Below, in pieces: positions 11,236-20,532 of a DNA stretch of 38,885 nt (positions are counted from its first letter, which is position 1; each line of letters begins with the position of its first letter). The notes beneath the pieces were generated by a model that saw nothing but the letters and a program-made list of their open reading frames with translations, did not search any database and was not told the origin of the DNA. Made by a program: the position numbers and the translations under genes. The DNA comes from Acidithiobacillales bacterium SM1_46 (GTDB lineage Bacteria; Pseudomonadota; Gammaproteobacteria; Acidiferrobacterales; Sulfurifustaceae), in NCBI GenBank assembly GCA_001304215.1, contig LJVB01000020.1:1-38885 (forward strand), given 5' to 3'.

Positions 11236-12197
11236 TAGCCGGGGGAGCGCGCGAAGCGCACGCCGAACTCGTTGGTCGCGAGCACGAGTGCGTTGACGAT
11301 TCCTGGCTCGGAGGCGGAATGACCCGCATCCGGTACAATTTCAAGTTGGCCGCGCGGCCACGCTTGCGCAAGCTCCCAGGCGCTTTGTGCAGGACAAACC
11401 ATGTCATACCGGCCATGCACGATCACGCCTGGGATGTCTTTAAGGCGAAATGTACCGCGCAAAAGCTGCCCCGGGTCAAGAAAGGTGTCATTGACGAAAT
11501 AGTGGGCCTCGATGCGCGCGAGTGACAGCGCCACATGTGGATCACTGAAGAAGTCGACCACGGTCTTGTTCGGGTGCAGGGTGGCCGTACGACCCTCCCA
11601 AACCGACCATGCCTTGGCTGACGCCATGCGCGCCACTTCATCTTCACCAATTAGACGGGCGTGGTGCGCGCGGAGCAAATCGTGCCGCTCTGACTCCGGG
11701 ATGGGGGCGACGAAATCCTGCCAGTAATCCGGAAATATGTGGCTCGCGCCGTCCTGGTAGAACCAGTGGATCTCCCAAGGTCGGCACAGGAAGACCCCGC
11801 GCAAAATCAGCGCCAGCACTCGTTCCGGATGCGTCTCGGCATAGGCGAGCGATAATGTGGAGCCCCAGGACCCGCCAAATAGCAACCATCGCTCGATCCC
11901 GAGCGCGGCGCGAATGCGCTCGATGTCTGCGACCAGATGCCACGTCGTGTTGTTTTCCAGCGACGCATGCGGCGTCGAGCGACCGGCACCGCGCTGGTCA
12001 AACAGCACGATGCGGTACAGGTTCGGATTGAAAAATCTGCGATGGTAGGGTTCGCAGCCCGCGCCAGGACCGCCGTGCACGAACAGCACGGGCACGCCGC
12101 TTGGATTACCACACTCCTCGATATACAAAGTATGCGGCGGTTCCACCGCCAGCTGGTGCGTCGAGTATGGTGCGATCTCGGGGTAAAGGCGCAGCAT
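11235..12197 (-). CDS. pip: Proline iminopeptidase
   Basis: This alpha/beta-hydrolase (peptidase family S33) releases N-terminal proline from peptides in the cytoplasm. The 320-residue sequence has the oxyanion motif HGGPGAG (41-47), the strand LFDQRGAGRS and the nucleophile elbow GGSWGS with Ser110. The acid and histidine appear as HGRYDMVCP and DAGHSAS near the C-terminus. The cap domain (FLCRPWEIHWFYQDGASHIFPDYW) is typical of the prokaryotic enzyme. ATG at 12197 lies 3 bp after the MBL-lipoprotein stop, and its own stop overlaps apaH, so the three genes are probably co-transcribed. Confidence 0.95.
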   Translation of the reverse strand: MLRLYPEIAPYSTHQLAVEPPHTLYIEECGNPSGVPVLFVHGGPGAGCEPYHRRFFNPNLYRIVLFDQRGAGRSTPHASLENNTTWHLVADIERIRAALGIERWLLFGGSWGSTLSLAYAETHPERVLALILRGVFLCRPWEIHWFYQDGASHIFPDYWQDFVAPIPESERHDLLRAHHARLIGEDEVARMASAKAWSVWEGRTATLHPNKTVVDFFSDPHVALSLARIEAHYFVNDTFLDPGQLLRGTFRLKDIPGVIVHGRYDMVCPAQSAWELAQAWPRGQLEIVPDAGHSASEPGIVNALVLATNEFGVRFARSPG

Positions 12198-12200
12198 GCC

Positions 12201-13145
12201 CTAGAAGCTTTCAGCTTGTATCTGTTGATACGCGAGGCTGATGTGCCGGCCCAGTTGTTCGTCGAAGCCGTACCATTTCTGAAACCGGATAAGTGACTCG
12301 GCGATCTTGGGCTTCATTTCGAAGTCCTGAAGGCCTTGGTCGTAGTATCGCTTGACCTCGTCGTGGAGGGTCCGCAGGTAGTCCCGATAGCCAACCAGAA
12401 TGTTGCGCCCGTTGGAGGGTCCATGGCCCGGCACGAATTGACTTGCGCCGCTTTGCATCGCCATCTCAATGGCCGCCACATTACCGGCGAAGTGCCCATC
12501 ATCCATGCGGCCGATGCGCCCAGCGAACACATTGTCACCGAGGAACATGGTCTTTTCCTCCACCACCTCGATCATTACGTCTCCGTCAGTATGTGCCTTC
12601 CCGTTGTGGTAAATGCGAAAGTGCCGATCCCCTAGTTTCAGGATCTCATCGTGATCGACGTGTGTATCCGGCCCAACCGGCTCGGTGCCTTTCACGGCCC
12701 CGTCGGTCAGGCGATTGAGCAAGCCAACCCATTCCGCGCCCGCGGCTGGTGCCTTCGATTTCATGTTCGGGTGGGCATAGATAACGGCCTTGGGGTAGGC
12801 GGCCTTGATCGCCTGGTTGCCGAGCCAGTGGTCGCCATGGACATGGGTATTGAACACGGCGATGACCGGTTGTTTGGTGACACCGGAAATCTTTGCTAGC
12901 ACCATTTCGCCGATGCGCACACTGGAGCCAGGATCCACCACCACAACTCCCTTGCTGGTCAGCACGAACCCCGGATTGTTGATGAAGCCCTGGTTGCGCC
13001 TGTCGGGGAGTTCGTTGATTCCGTGAATCACGTAGACACGGTCAGTGAGCTTAACGGCAGGGTAGTCGCCTTTCAGTGCGGGCCCCTTGCCGTCGCAGGC
13101 CACCAGGGACACGACAACCGACATGAGCAGCGCGGTACGCCACAT
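12201..13145 (-). CDS. MBL-fold metallohydrolase, predicted lipoprotein
   Basis: This 314-residue metallo-beta-lactamase-fold hydrolase carries the metal motif HVHGDH (His101, His103, Asp105, His106) and later metal ligands in KAHTDGDV and PGHGP. The N-terminus is a lipoprotein signal: hydrophobic ALLMSVVVSL then the lipobox LVAC with Cys17, so it is likely anchored facing the periplasm. It resembles the SoxH / quinoprotein-relay zinc metallohydrolase branch, but the substrate cannot be read from sequence. The start at 13145 is preceded by CAGGAG. A TATACT hexamer (13185-13190, minus) may be its -10, without a good -35. Neighbour pip begins 3 bp after its stop. Confidence 0.85.
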   Translation of the reverse strand: MWRTALLMSVVVSLVACDGKGPALKGDYPAVKLTDRVYVIHGINELPDRRNQGFINNPGFVLTSKGVVVVDPGSSVRIGEMVLAKISGVTKQPVIAVFNTHVHGDHWLGNQAIKAAYPKAVIYAHPNMKSKAPAAGAEWVGLLNRLTDGAVKGTEPVGPDTHVDHDEILKLGDRHFRIYHNGKAHTDGDVMIEVVEEKTMFLGDNVFAGRIGRMDDGHFAGNVAAIEMAMQSGASQFVPGHGPSNGRNILVGYRDYLRTLHDEVKRYYDQGLQDFEMKPKIAESLIRFQKWYGFDEQLGRHISLAYQQIQAESF

Positions 13146-13213
13146 AGGGGACTCCTGAAGAGGATGCAGAGTGTCTGAGGCCGAAGTATAACCTGCGGCC
13201 GGGGCAGTCCGGG

Positions 13214-14047
13214 TCAGGCGCTAAGGAGCCGTGCGAGCAGGTCGTAGCCGTAGAGGAGCACTTCGACGACGATTAGAAGCACGATGTACCATTCGACTCG
13301 CAACATGCTTCGGCTCTGAATGAGGTCGGCAGCCGTCTCAGCGGTGCGGGCAATCAGCGCCAGTTTGCGCTCCAGCACCGTATTACGCTCGACGAGTTCA
13401 TACTCGTTTCCCAGATTGAGAAATAGCCGCTCAAGTGCAGGATGGTCCCACAGGACGTCGGGCTTGTCCTGAATCTCGACGCGCCCGGTCATGCGCTGCT
13501 GCACGAGCAGCGCTCCACCGATATGCCGCAGAAGCTCGCGCAACTTCTTGCCGCCGCCGCGGCGAAGCTCCAGTTCGCGCGCCAACGGCTCGATCTGGTC
13601 AAACGCCGCTGCAACGGTCGATTCGTAGTAGGCGAGGGTGACACTGCGCGCAAGAACGGTCGCCAGTATCTGCAATCTTGCGATGGAATAGTCCTCGAGC
13701 CGCACGCCCTCCAGCGTCGCCCCTTCGGACTGTTTGCCCGCCAGCAAAATTAGGGTGTCCTCGGTTTCACCCCTACGCAACGGGTGCTCGATGCGCTCGC
13801 GCAGATTCTTTAGGAAATCGCGCTGTTCATCGTTGTCGAGTTCGAACATCACCACCGCGCCATAACGAAACAGCATGGCGAGTCCGGATTTGCCAGCCGG
13901 GACTACCAGCGGCCCGAGCCCCTGCGCGGGTTCGGCAAGTCCGCGAAGATGAAGTCGCTCGCCAACTAACGCCGCGCGCACAGCAATTGGGCGATCCCGG
14001 GGGAGACGCGCCGCTGATTTCACGATATTGGAAGCGGCAACGGCCAT
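13214..14047 (-). CDS. RMD1/YagE (DUF155) family membrane-anchored protein
   Basis: This 277-residue protein of the DUF155 (RMD1/Sif2) family has no established biochemical activity in bacteria; mitochondrial relatives are inner-membrane proteins. Diagnostic features are the N-terminal domain with YGAVVMFELDNDEQRDFL and the later KPDVLWDHPALERLF. A predicted coiled coil follows (ELVERNTVLERKLALIARTAETAADLI), then a single C-terminal membrane anchor (WYIVLLIVVEVLLYGYDLL). The start at 14047 lies 7 bp after the metF stop, so it is probably in the same transcript. A role in the methyl cycle is not implied by sequence. Confidence 0.9.
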   Translation of the reverse strand: MAVAASNIVKSAARLPRDRPIAVRAALVGERLHLRGLAEPAQGLGPLVVPAGKSGLAMLFRYGAVVMFELDNDEQRDFLKNLRERIEHPLRRGETEDTLILLAGKQSEGATLEGVRLEDYSIARLQILATVLARSVTLAYYESTVAAAFDQIEPLARELELRRGGGKKLRELLRHIGGALLVQQRMTGRVEIQDKPDVLWDHPALERLFLNLGNEYELVERNTVLERKLALIARTAETAADLIQSRSMLRVEWYIVLLIVVEVLLYGYDLLARLLSA

Positions 14048-14054
14048 CGGATGA

Positions 14055-14900
14055 CTAGAGACCGAGGCGCTGCCAGATCGCGCGCGTCGGGCCGGCGCGG
14101 TTCATCGTGTAAAAGTGCAGGCCCGGAGCCCCGCCGTCGAGCAGCCTGCGGCAGAGTTCGGTCGTTACATCGAGACCAAATGCACGCAGCGCCTCAAGAT
14201 CGTCCCCGAAGCCCTCGAGACGCTTGCGTATCCAGCGAGGTATTTCCGCCCCGCAGCCGTCCGAGAAGCGCGCCAGTTGCTTGTAGTTTGTAATCGGCAT
14301 GATGCCCGGAACGATCGGAGTATCCACCCCGATACGCTCGCATTCGTCGACGAAACAAAAATATGCATCGGCATTGTAGAAGTACTGCGTAAGCGCACCG
14401 TTGGCACCGCTATCAATCTTGTGGCGGAAATGCGCGAGGTCATCCTCGGCATTCGTCGCCCGCGGATGGACCTCCGGGTAGGCCGCGACTTCGATATGGA
14501 ACCAGTCGCCGGTTTCGGCCCGGATCAGCTCCACCAATTGGTAGGCATAACGAAACTCGCCGGGGGAGGCCATGCCGGAGGGCAGGTCCCCGCCCAGCGC
14601 GACAAGGCGCTTGATACCAAGCGCCTTGTAGCCGAGCAGCTGATCACGAATCGATTCCCGGCTTGCTCCGACGCAGGAGATGTGCGGTGCGGCTGTCAGT
14701 CCCTTTTCATGGAGCGCCCGAACGGTTTCGTAGGTGCCCTGGCGCGTGCTGCCACCGGCGCCATAGGTCACGGAAAAGTATGCCGGACTTAGCGTCGCCA
14801 GCTCGCGCGTGGTCTCGTCCAGCTTTGCGCGGGCGTCTTCGTCCTTTGGCGGGAAGTACTCGCAGCTGAAGGTACGCGAAAATTTCGCTTGTGAGTCCAT
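14055..14900 (-). CDS. metF: 5,10-methylenetetrahydrofolate reductase
   Basis: MetF is the FAD-dependent TIM-barrel enzyme reducing methylene-THF to 5-methyl-THF, the methyl donor for homocysteine remethylation. The 281-residue protein has FSCEYFPPKDEDA, the active-site segment YFSVTYGAGGSTR, ALGGD, and QYFYNADAYFCFVDEC followed by VPGIMPI. The start at 14900 (MDSQAKFSRTF) fits the family; an upstream ATG at 15008 would add 36 residues of unrelated sequence running into ahcY. It is downstream of ahcY on the same strand, with a 73-bp gap holding a GC-rich hairpin. Confidence 0.96.
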   Translation of the reverse strand: MDSQAKFSRTFSCEYFPPKDEDARAKLDETTRELATLSPAYFSVTYGAGGSTRQGTYETVRALHEKGLTAAPHISCVGASRESIRDQLLGYKALGIKRLVALGGDLPSGMASPGEFRYAYQLVELIRAETGDWFHIEVAAYPEVHPRATNAEDDLAHFRHKIDSGANGALTQYFYNADAYFCFVDECERIGVDTPIVPGIMPITNYKQLARFSDGCGAEIPRWIRKRLEGFGDDLEALRAFGLDVTTELCRRLLDGGAPGLHFYTMNRAGPTRAIWQRLGL

Positions 14901-14919
14901 GGTCAATCCAGCATGGCGT

Positions 14920-14952
14920 GCCCCCGCAGCAAGTGCAACTGCCGCGGGGGGC
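14920..14952 (-). other. GC-rich hairpin between ahcY and metF
   Basis: The arms CTGC plus GGGGG and their complement (C-run plus GCAG) can pair around a roughly nine-base loop with a 3-nt bulge. No T-tract follows, so it is unlikely to be a classical intrinsic terminator. It could stabilise or attenuate the ahcY-metF transcript. Confidence 0.25.
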
Positions 14953-14976
14953 CGCGCGTGAGCAGAACTGTGGTTA

Positions 14977-16538
<1,562 letters not shown>

Positions 16539-16544
16539 ATCCGG

Positions 16545-16565
16545 CCCGCCGCACCGCGCGGCGGG
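16545..16565 (-). terminator. Strong GC hairpin after metK, no T-tract
   Basis: A perfect 8-bp stem (CCCGCCGC with GCGGCGGG) closes a 5-nt loop. It begins 6 bp after the metK stop and directly precedes the riboswitch. No U-run follows, so termination is uncertain; it could instead insulate the riboswitch fold or protect the metK mRNA end. Confidence 0.35.
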
Positions 16566-16571
16566 TTGAAA

Positions 16572-17759
16572 CTATGCGCTGGCCGCGCTCTTCGCTTTTA
16601 GGCCGGCGGCGTCCCGCAGGGCTGCTGCCTTGTCGGTTCGCTCCCAGGTAAAACCCGCCTCGGTGCGGCCAAAGTGCCCGTAGGCAGCGGTTTGTTGATA
16701 CACCGGCCGCAACAAATCGAGCATTTGCACGATTCCTTTTGGTCGCAGATCGAAATGGGCCGTGACCAGCTCGGCGATTCGAGCGTCGGAAATGACGCCA
16801 GTCCCGAAGGTATCAACATGGATCGAAACCGGCTTGGCCACGCCAATGGCATAAGCGATCTGGATCTCGCAGCGGGCTGCGAGGCCGGCCGCGACAACGT
16901 TCTTCGCAACGTAGCGTCCGGCATAGGCGGCCGAGCGATCCACCTTGGAGGGATCCTTGCCGGAAAATGCGCCGCCGCCGTGGCGGGCCATGCCGCCGTA
17001 AGTGTCCACGATAATCTTGCGCCCTGTGAGACCAGCGTCGCCTACTGGTCCGCCGATGACGAACGAACCGGTCGGATTGATGAGGTACTTGGTGTCTTTG
17101 GCAAGCCATTCCTTCGGCAGCACCGGTTTGATCACTTCCTCGATCACCGCTTCCTCAAGCATCTTGTGATTCACGTCCGGCGCGTGCTGCGTGGAGAGCA
17201 CCACCGCATCGATCCCCGACGGCCTGCCGTCGACGTATTTCACCGTCACCTGCGACTTCGCGTCCGGTCGCAGCCAGGCGAGCTTGCCGCTCTTGCGCAC
17301 CTCGGCCTGGCGCTTGACCAGCCGGTGCGAAAGCGTGATCGGCATTGGCATTAGCACGTCTGTCTCGTCGCTGGCGTAGCCGAACATGAGGCCCTGGTCG
17401 CCCGCGCCCTGCTCCAAATTGAGTCCCTTGCCCTCGTCAACGCCGGCGGCAATATCGGGAGACTGGCGACCAATCGCAGTCAGGACCGTGCAGGTATCCG
17501 GGCCAAAACCCATTTCGTCCGTGTAGCCGATGTGTCGAACCACTCCACGCGCGATCTTGTCGAAATCGACAGCCGCGGACGTCGTGATCTCGCCCGCCAG
17601 CATCACCAGGTTGTTCTTCACCAGGGTCTCGCAGGCGACCCGCCCCATCTTGTCCTGCGCAAGGATGGCATCCAGAACCGCATCAGAGATCTGGTCACAG
17701 ACCTTGTCTGGGTGGCCTTCAGAGACCGATTCAGAGGTGAAAAGAAAGGCGTCCGCCAT
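16572..17759 (-). CDS. metK: S-adenosylmethionine synthetase
   Basis: MetK condenses ATP and methionine to S-adenosylmethionine. The 395-residue protein carries [21 protein letters not shown] at the N-terminus, the methionine/ATP signature [12 protein letters not shown] and [19 protein letters not shown]. The glycine-rich P-loop-like [19 protein letters not shown] and the C-terminal [15 protein letters not shown] complete the fold. ATG at 17759 ([11 protein letters not shown]) is chosen over 17774 because a GGGAG lies 8 bases upstream of it. It lies 82 bp downstream of the rhodanese gene and 133 bp upstream of ahcY, with a hairpin and the SAH riboswitch between metK and ahcY. Confidence 0.98.
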   Translation of the reverse strand: MADAFLFTSESVSEGHPDKVCDQISDAVLDAILAQDKMGRVACETLVKNNLVMLAGEITTSAAVDFDKIARGVVRHIGYTDEMGFGPDTCTVLTAIGRQSPDIAAGVDEGKGLNLEQGAGDQGLMFGYASDETDVLMPMPITLSHRLVKRQAEVRKSGKLAWLRPDAKSQVTVKYVDGRPSGIDAVVLSTQHAPDVNHKMLEEAVIEEVIKPVLPKEWLAKDTKYLINPTGSFVIGGPVGDAGLTGRKIIVDTYGGMARHGGGAFSGKDPSKVDRSAAYAGRYVAKNVVAAGLAARCEIQIAYAIGVAKPVSIHVDTFGTGVISDARIAELVTAHFDLRPKGIVQMLDLLRPVYQQTAAYGHFGRTEAGFTWERTDKAAALRDAAGLKAKSAASA

Positions 17760-17841
17760 GATGGCTCCCGTCAATCAGCGTGAGGGCGCGAAGTTTACCA
17801 ATGTCGCAGTGAAATGCCAGCAAATGGCTGGAAAGCAGCAG

Positions 17842-18255
17842 TTAGCACTGCTCCCAGGGAAGCCCATGAAAGCGCCAACCGTCAACGGTAGAACGATGGT
17901 GATGATCGTCCAGATGGCCTTCAAAACCTTCCGAGACGTTATAGACCTCCCGCACCCCAGCCGCTATCAGCGTTTTGCCGGCATCGAGCGAGCGAACCCC
18001 GCTGCGGCAGATCAGTACCACCGGCGCCGCCCCCCCGGCCCCGCCAAGCATCGCCTGGCGTACCTGCTTCACGAACTGGGGATTTACTTGCCAGTCGGGC
18101 TCATCGATCCACGGAATATGGATCGCACCGGTCGGATGCCCGACGAACAAATATTCCATATTGGAGCGCACGTCGATGAACACCGCGTTCGGGTGTTCCT
18201 GAAGAAACTTGAATGCCTCCTTGGGGCTAAAAGTCCGAACCTGATTGCTGGTCAC
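17842..18255 (-). CDS. Rhodanese-like sulfurtransferase domain protein
   Basis: This is a single-domain rhodanese of about 137 residues. The domain opens FSPKEAFKFLQEHPNAVFIDVRS, and the active-site loop is ICRSGVRS with the catalytic cysteine that carries persulfide sulfur. The C-terminus NVSEGFEGHLDDHHHRSTVDGWRFHGLPW is typical of a proteobacterial family of stand-alone rhodaneses. The start is uncertain. GTG at 18255 (VTSNQVRTF) best matches relatives and leaves 55 bp for divergent promoters. ATG at 18309 is also in frame, but would begin one base from the divergent TtcA-like start. Pairing with a TtcA-like enzyme suggests sulfur delivery to tRNA thiolation (inference). Confidence 0.88.
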   Translation of the reverse strand: MTSNQVRTFSPKEAFKFLQEHPNAVFIDVRSNMEYLFVGHPTGAIHIPWIDEPDWQVNPQFVKQVRQAMLGGAGGAAPVVLICRSGVRSLDAGKTLIAAGVREVYNVSEGFEGHLDDHHHRSTVDGWRFHGLPWEQC

Positions 18256-18310
18256 TGCGACTCGCTCGCCGCGCCTGCGGCTGATTAGGGCATACTTGGT
18301 ACCATTCATT

Positions 18311-19102
18311 ATGGTCCCGCTCGCCGCCCAACCCAAGTCCGCCGTCCAGGTGCCGCGCCCGCCCAAGCCGCTCGCAAGGCTTGCCGGTCAGGCCATCGCG
18401 GACTACCGCATGATCCGAACCGGCGATCGTCTGTTGCTGGCGCTATCCGGCGGCAAGGACAGCTTGAGCCTGCTTCACGTGCTGCTTGCCCTGCGAGCGC
18501 GCTCACCAGTCCGGTTCGAGCTGGCGGCCGCCACGGTAGATCCCTGCATCGAGGGGTTCGATCCATCCTATCTGAAGGACTATGTGCCATCCCTTGGCAT
18601 TCCGTACTTCTACGAGCGCCAGCACATTGTCGAGCGCGCCGCCGACACGATGCACGGCGACTCGTTCTGCGCCTACTGTGCGCGCATGCGTCGCGGCATC
18701 CTGTATGCCGCGGCCCGACGCGAAGGCTACGACGTCCTTGTCATGGGTCAGCATTTGGACGATTTGGCCGAGTCCTTTCTGATGGCGGCGTTCCACAATG
18801 GCCGCTTGCGGACCATGAAGGCAAATTACGTGATAGACGCCGGTGATCTGCGTGTCATTCGCCCGTTCATCTATGTGCGCGAGCGCCAGACACACGATTT
18901 CGCGAGCCGCGCAGGTCTGCCGGCCATCGTCGATAACTGTCCAGCATGCTTTCGTATGCCCACTCGCAGATTGGGAATGAAAGCCCTGCTCGCCGAGCAG
19001 GAGAAATCCTTTCCAACGCTTTTCGATAGTCTTCTTAGCGCTATGCGTCCGCTATTGTCTGAAGGACTTCCGCCACCTGACGAGTCAGAAGCTGTTCTAT
19101 AG
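18311..19102 (+). CDS. TtcA-like PP-loop tRNA thiolation ATPase
   Basis: This 263-residue member of the TtcA/TtuA group of PP-loop ATPases adenylates a tRNA base and replaces oxygen with sulfur (2-thiocytidine at position 32 for TtcA). It has the PP-loop LALSGGKDSLSLLHVL (near residue 46), CAYC with Cys120 and Cys123 before ARMRRGILY, and MGQHLDDLAESFLM. A further pair, Cys210 and Cys213, lies in NCPAC. The cysteine layout fits the [4Fe-4S] cluster of TtcA. MKANY replaces the usual MPPKL region, so it may be a paralogue with a different tRNA target. ATG at 18311 precedes the family core; the frame extends upstream but overlaps the rhodanese. It is divergent from the rhodanese. Confidence 0.85.
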   Translation: MVPLAAQPKSAVQVPRPPKPLARLAGQAIADYRMIRTGDRLLLALSGGKDSLSLLHVLLALRARSPVRFELAAATVDPCIEGFDPSYLKDYVPSLGIPYFYERQHIVERAADTMHGDSFCAYCARMRRGILYAAARREGYDVLVMGQHLDDLAESFLMAAFHNGRLRTMKANYVIDAGDLRVIRPFIYVRERQTHDFASRAGLPAIVDNCPACFRMPTRRLGMKALLAEQEKSFPTLFDSLLSAMRPLLSEGLPPPDESEAVL

Positions 19103-19539
19103 AAGTTGTTCTAACCACTGTCATGCCTTTGCTAGTCATAAATGGCACTTCTCTTCCCACAATGTATATATGCGCGAAAGATATTTCCATGAGACATGCA
19201 CCAAAGGCATAAAACATATAGTGGTGGGTAATATCAGGCCATTATCAGTACATTTTTATCTCCACGTAACGCTCCATCCTCATACTTTATGTACATATCA
19301 AACCCATTGTGGGAGCAAACGCTATTATCGAGGATGGGTCGACTAGTCTCATCTGGGCCTCCCTTCTTGGGCACGACTTCTCGCCTAAGCGGCGCTGCTC
19401 CGCCCCTAAAAATTATGTGGACTAATCGTTGGACGCAACTCGAATCGACGGCCCGGAAAAGGGCCCGCCTATTGATGCCAATGGCGCGCTGCCGGACCAA
19501 TAGGCCCAATCGGGCGCGAAGCTATAAACTCGCCCTCCC
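19103..19539. other. AT-rich intergenic region with multiple inverted repeats
   Basis: No supported gene. Short open frames on both strands lack recognisable domains. GC is about 41% over 19141-19260 by hand count and rises toward the acyltransferase gene. Inverted repeats: ATGCCTTTG 19123-19131 with CAAAGGCAT 19202-19210; TCCCACAATG 19155-19164 with CATTGTGGGA 19305-19314; CCATCCTC 19273-19280 with GAGGATGG 19330-19337. The second and third interleave, as a pseudoknot would. A TATAAA hexamer at 19523-19528, only 11 bp before the next ATG, may be the -10 of the acyltransferase operon. Candidates are a structured RNA, a regulatory region or a decayed element. Confidence 0.45.
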
Positions 19540-20532
19540 ATGAGCAAGGCGTCGCCGCATCATGAGTCCCCGACGCGCGATCGCCCCTACCGAACGCACC
19601 TTCCACATGCCGCGTTTGCCCCGCGCTACCTCGGTGCGTGGTTCGTGGTGCTCTTGCTGGCGATCGCCGGACAGCTGCCACTGTTGCTGACCCGGCCGGT
19701 CGGCGCTGCCTTGGGTCTCATGATGATGGCGGCCAACCGCAAGCGCCGCGAGGTGGTACGCATCAATCTCGCACTGTGCTTTCCCAACAAGGGGGCACAT
19801 GAGCGCGCGCGGATCGCTCGTCGGCACTTCATCGTGGCTGGTCAAGCGTTCGTTGATCTCGGATTGCTCGTATTCGGTCCGCAGTGGCGCGTGTTGCGCG
19901 CAGTTCGCATCCAGGGCCTTGAGCACCTGCGAGCGCAGCTTGGTAGTGGCGGCCGCACCATTCTCCTGGTACCGCACATGGTTGGAATGAACTTCGCTGG
20001 CTCCGTGGTGGTCCGGGAGCACCGCGGGTTCTCGATGATGAAACTGCAGCGCAATCCAATCGTTAACTGGATGCTGAACCGGGGCCGCGCCCGCTTCGGC
20101 GGTGAACTTATCTCGCGTCATCAGGGTTTGCGCCCGGTTCTGCGACGGCTGCGTCGCGGCCAGGGCTTTTACTATCTTCCCGACGAGGACTTTGGCCCGA
20201 AGCATTCCGTGTTTGCGCCGTTCTTCGGAGTGCCGCGTGCAACGCTGCCCACGCTCGGTCGGCTCGCCGAGATGGCGGATGCCGCAGTACTGCCGTTCTT
20301 CGTGCGGCTGCTTCCCTGGGGGCGCGGCTATGAGGCAGTTGTTCACCCGCCGCTCGCGGGCTTTCCGGCTGGTGATCCGGTGACTGACGCCACCGCCATG
20401 AACCGCGCGCTGGAGCACGGCATTGCCGCCATGCCCGAGCAATACATGTGGACCCTGAAGTTCTTCCGCACGCGCCCTGACGGATCACCCTCACCCTATC
20501 CCGCCACGCCGCGCCGGGGTCGCCGTGGCTGA
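19540..20532 (+). CDS. LpxL/HtrB-family lysophospholipid acyltransferase (first copy)
   Basis: This 330-residue member of the LpxL/HtrB lipid A acyltransferase family is probably an inner-membrane enzyme using acyl-ACP. After a hydrophobic segment (LGAWFVVLLLAIAGQLPLLL, about 31-50) come NRKRREVVRINLALCFP and the region of motif I. That motif reads VPHMVGMNFAG (His146), so the family HX4D/E motif has Asn151 where Asp/Glu is expected. Motif YYLPDEDFGPKHSVFAPFFGV is intact. Motif RGYEAVVHPPL and the final QYMWTLKFFRTRP are also typical. No clear Shine-Dalgarno precedes ATG 19540. The second copy overlaps its 3' end by 8 bp. Activity is uncertain because of the altered motif. Confidence 0.88.
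   Translation: MSKASPHHESPTRDRPYRTHLPHAAFAPRYLGAWFVVLLLAIAGQLPLLLTRPVGAALGLMMMAANRKRREVVRINLALCFPNKGAHERARIARRHFIVAGQAFVDLGLLVFGPQWRVLRAVRIQGLEHLRAQLGSGGRTILLVPHMVGMNFAGSVVVREHRGFSMMKLQRNPIVNWMLNRGRARFGGELISRHQGLRPVLRRLRRGQGFYYLPDEDFGPKHSVFAPFFGVPRATLPTLGRLAEMADAAVLPFFVRLLPWGRGYEAVVHPPLAGFPAGDPVTDATAMNRALEHGIAAMPEQYMWTLKFFRTRPDGSPSPYPATPRRGRRG

Noticed and set aside
19234-19543. Open frames of 84-91 codons in the AT-rich gap
   Set aside because: They exist on both strands at once, lack domains and run into the acyltransferase start; I treat the gap as non-coding.
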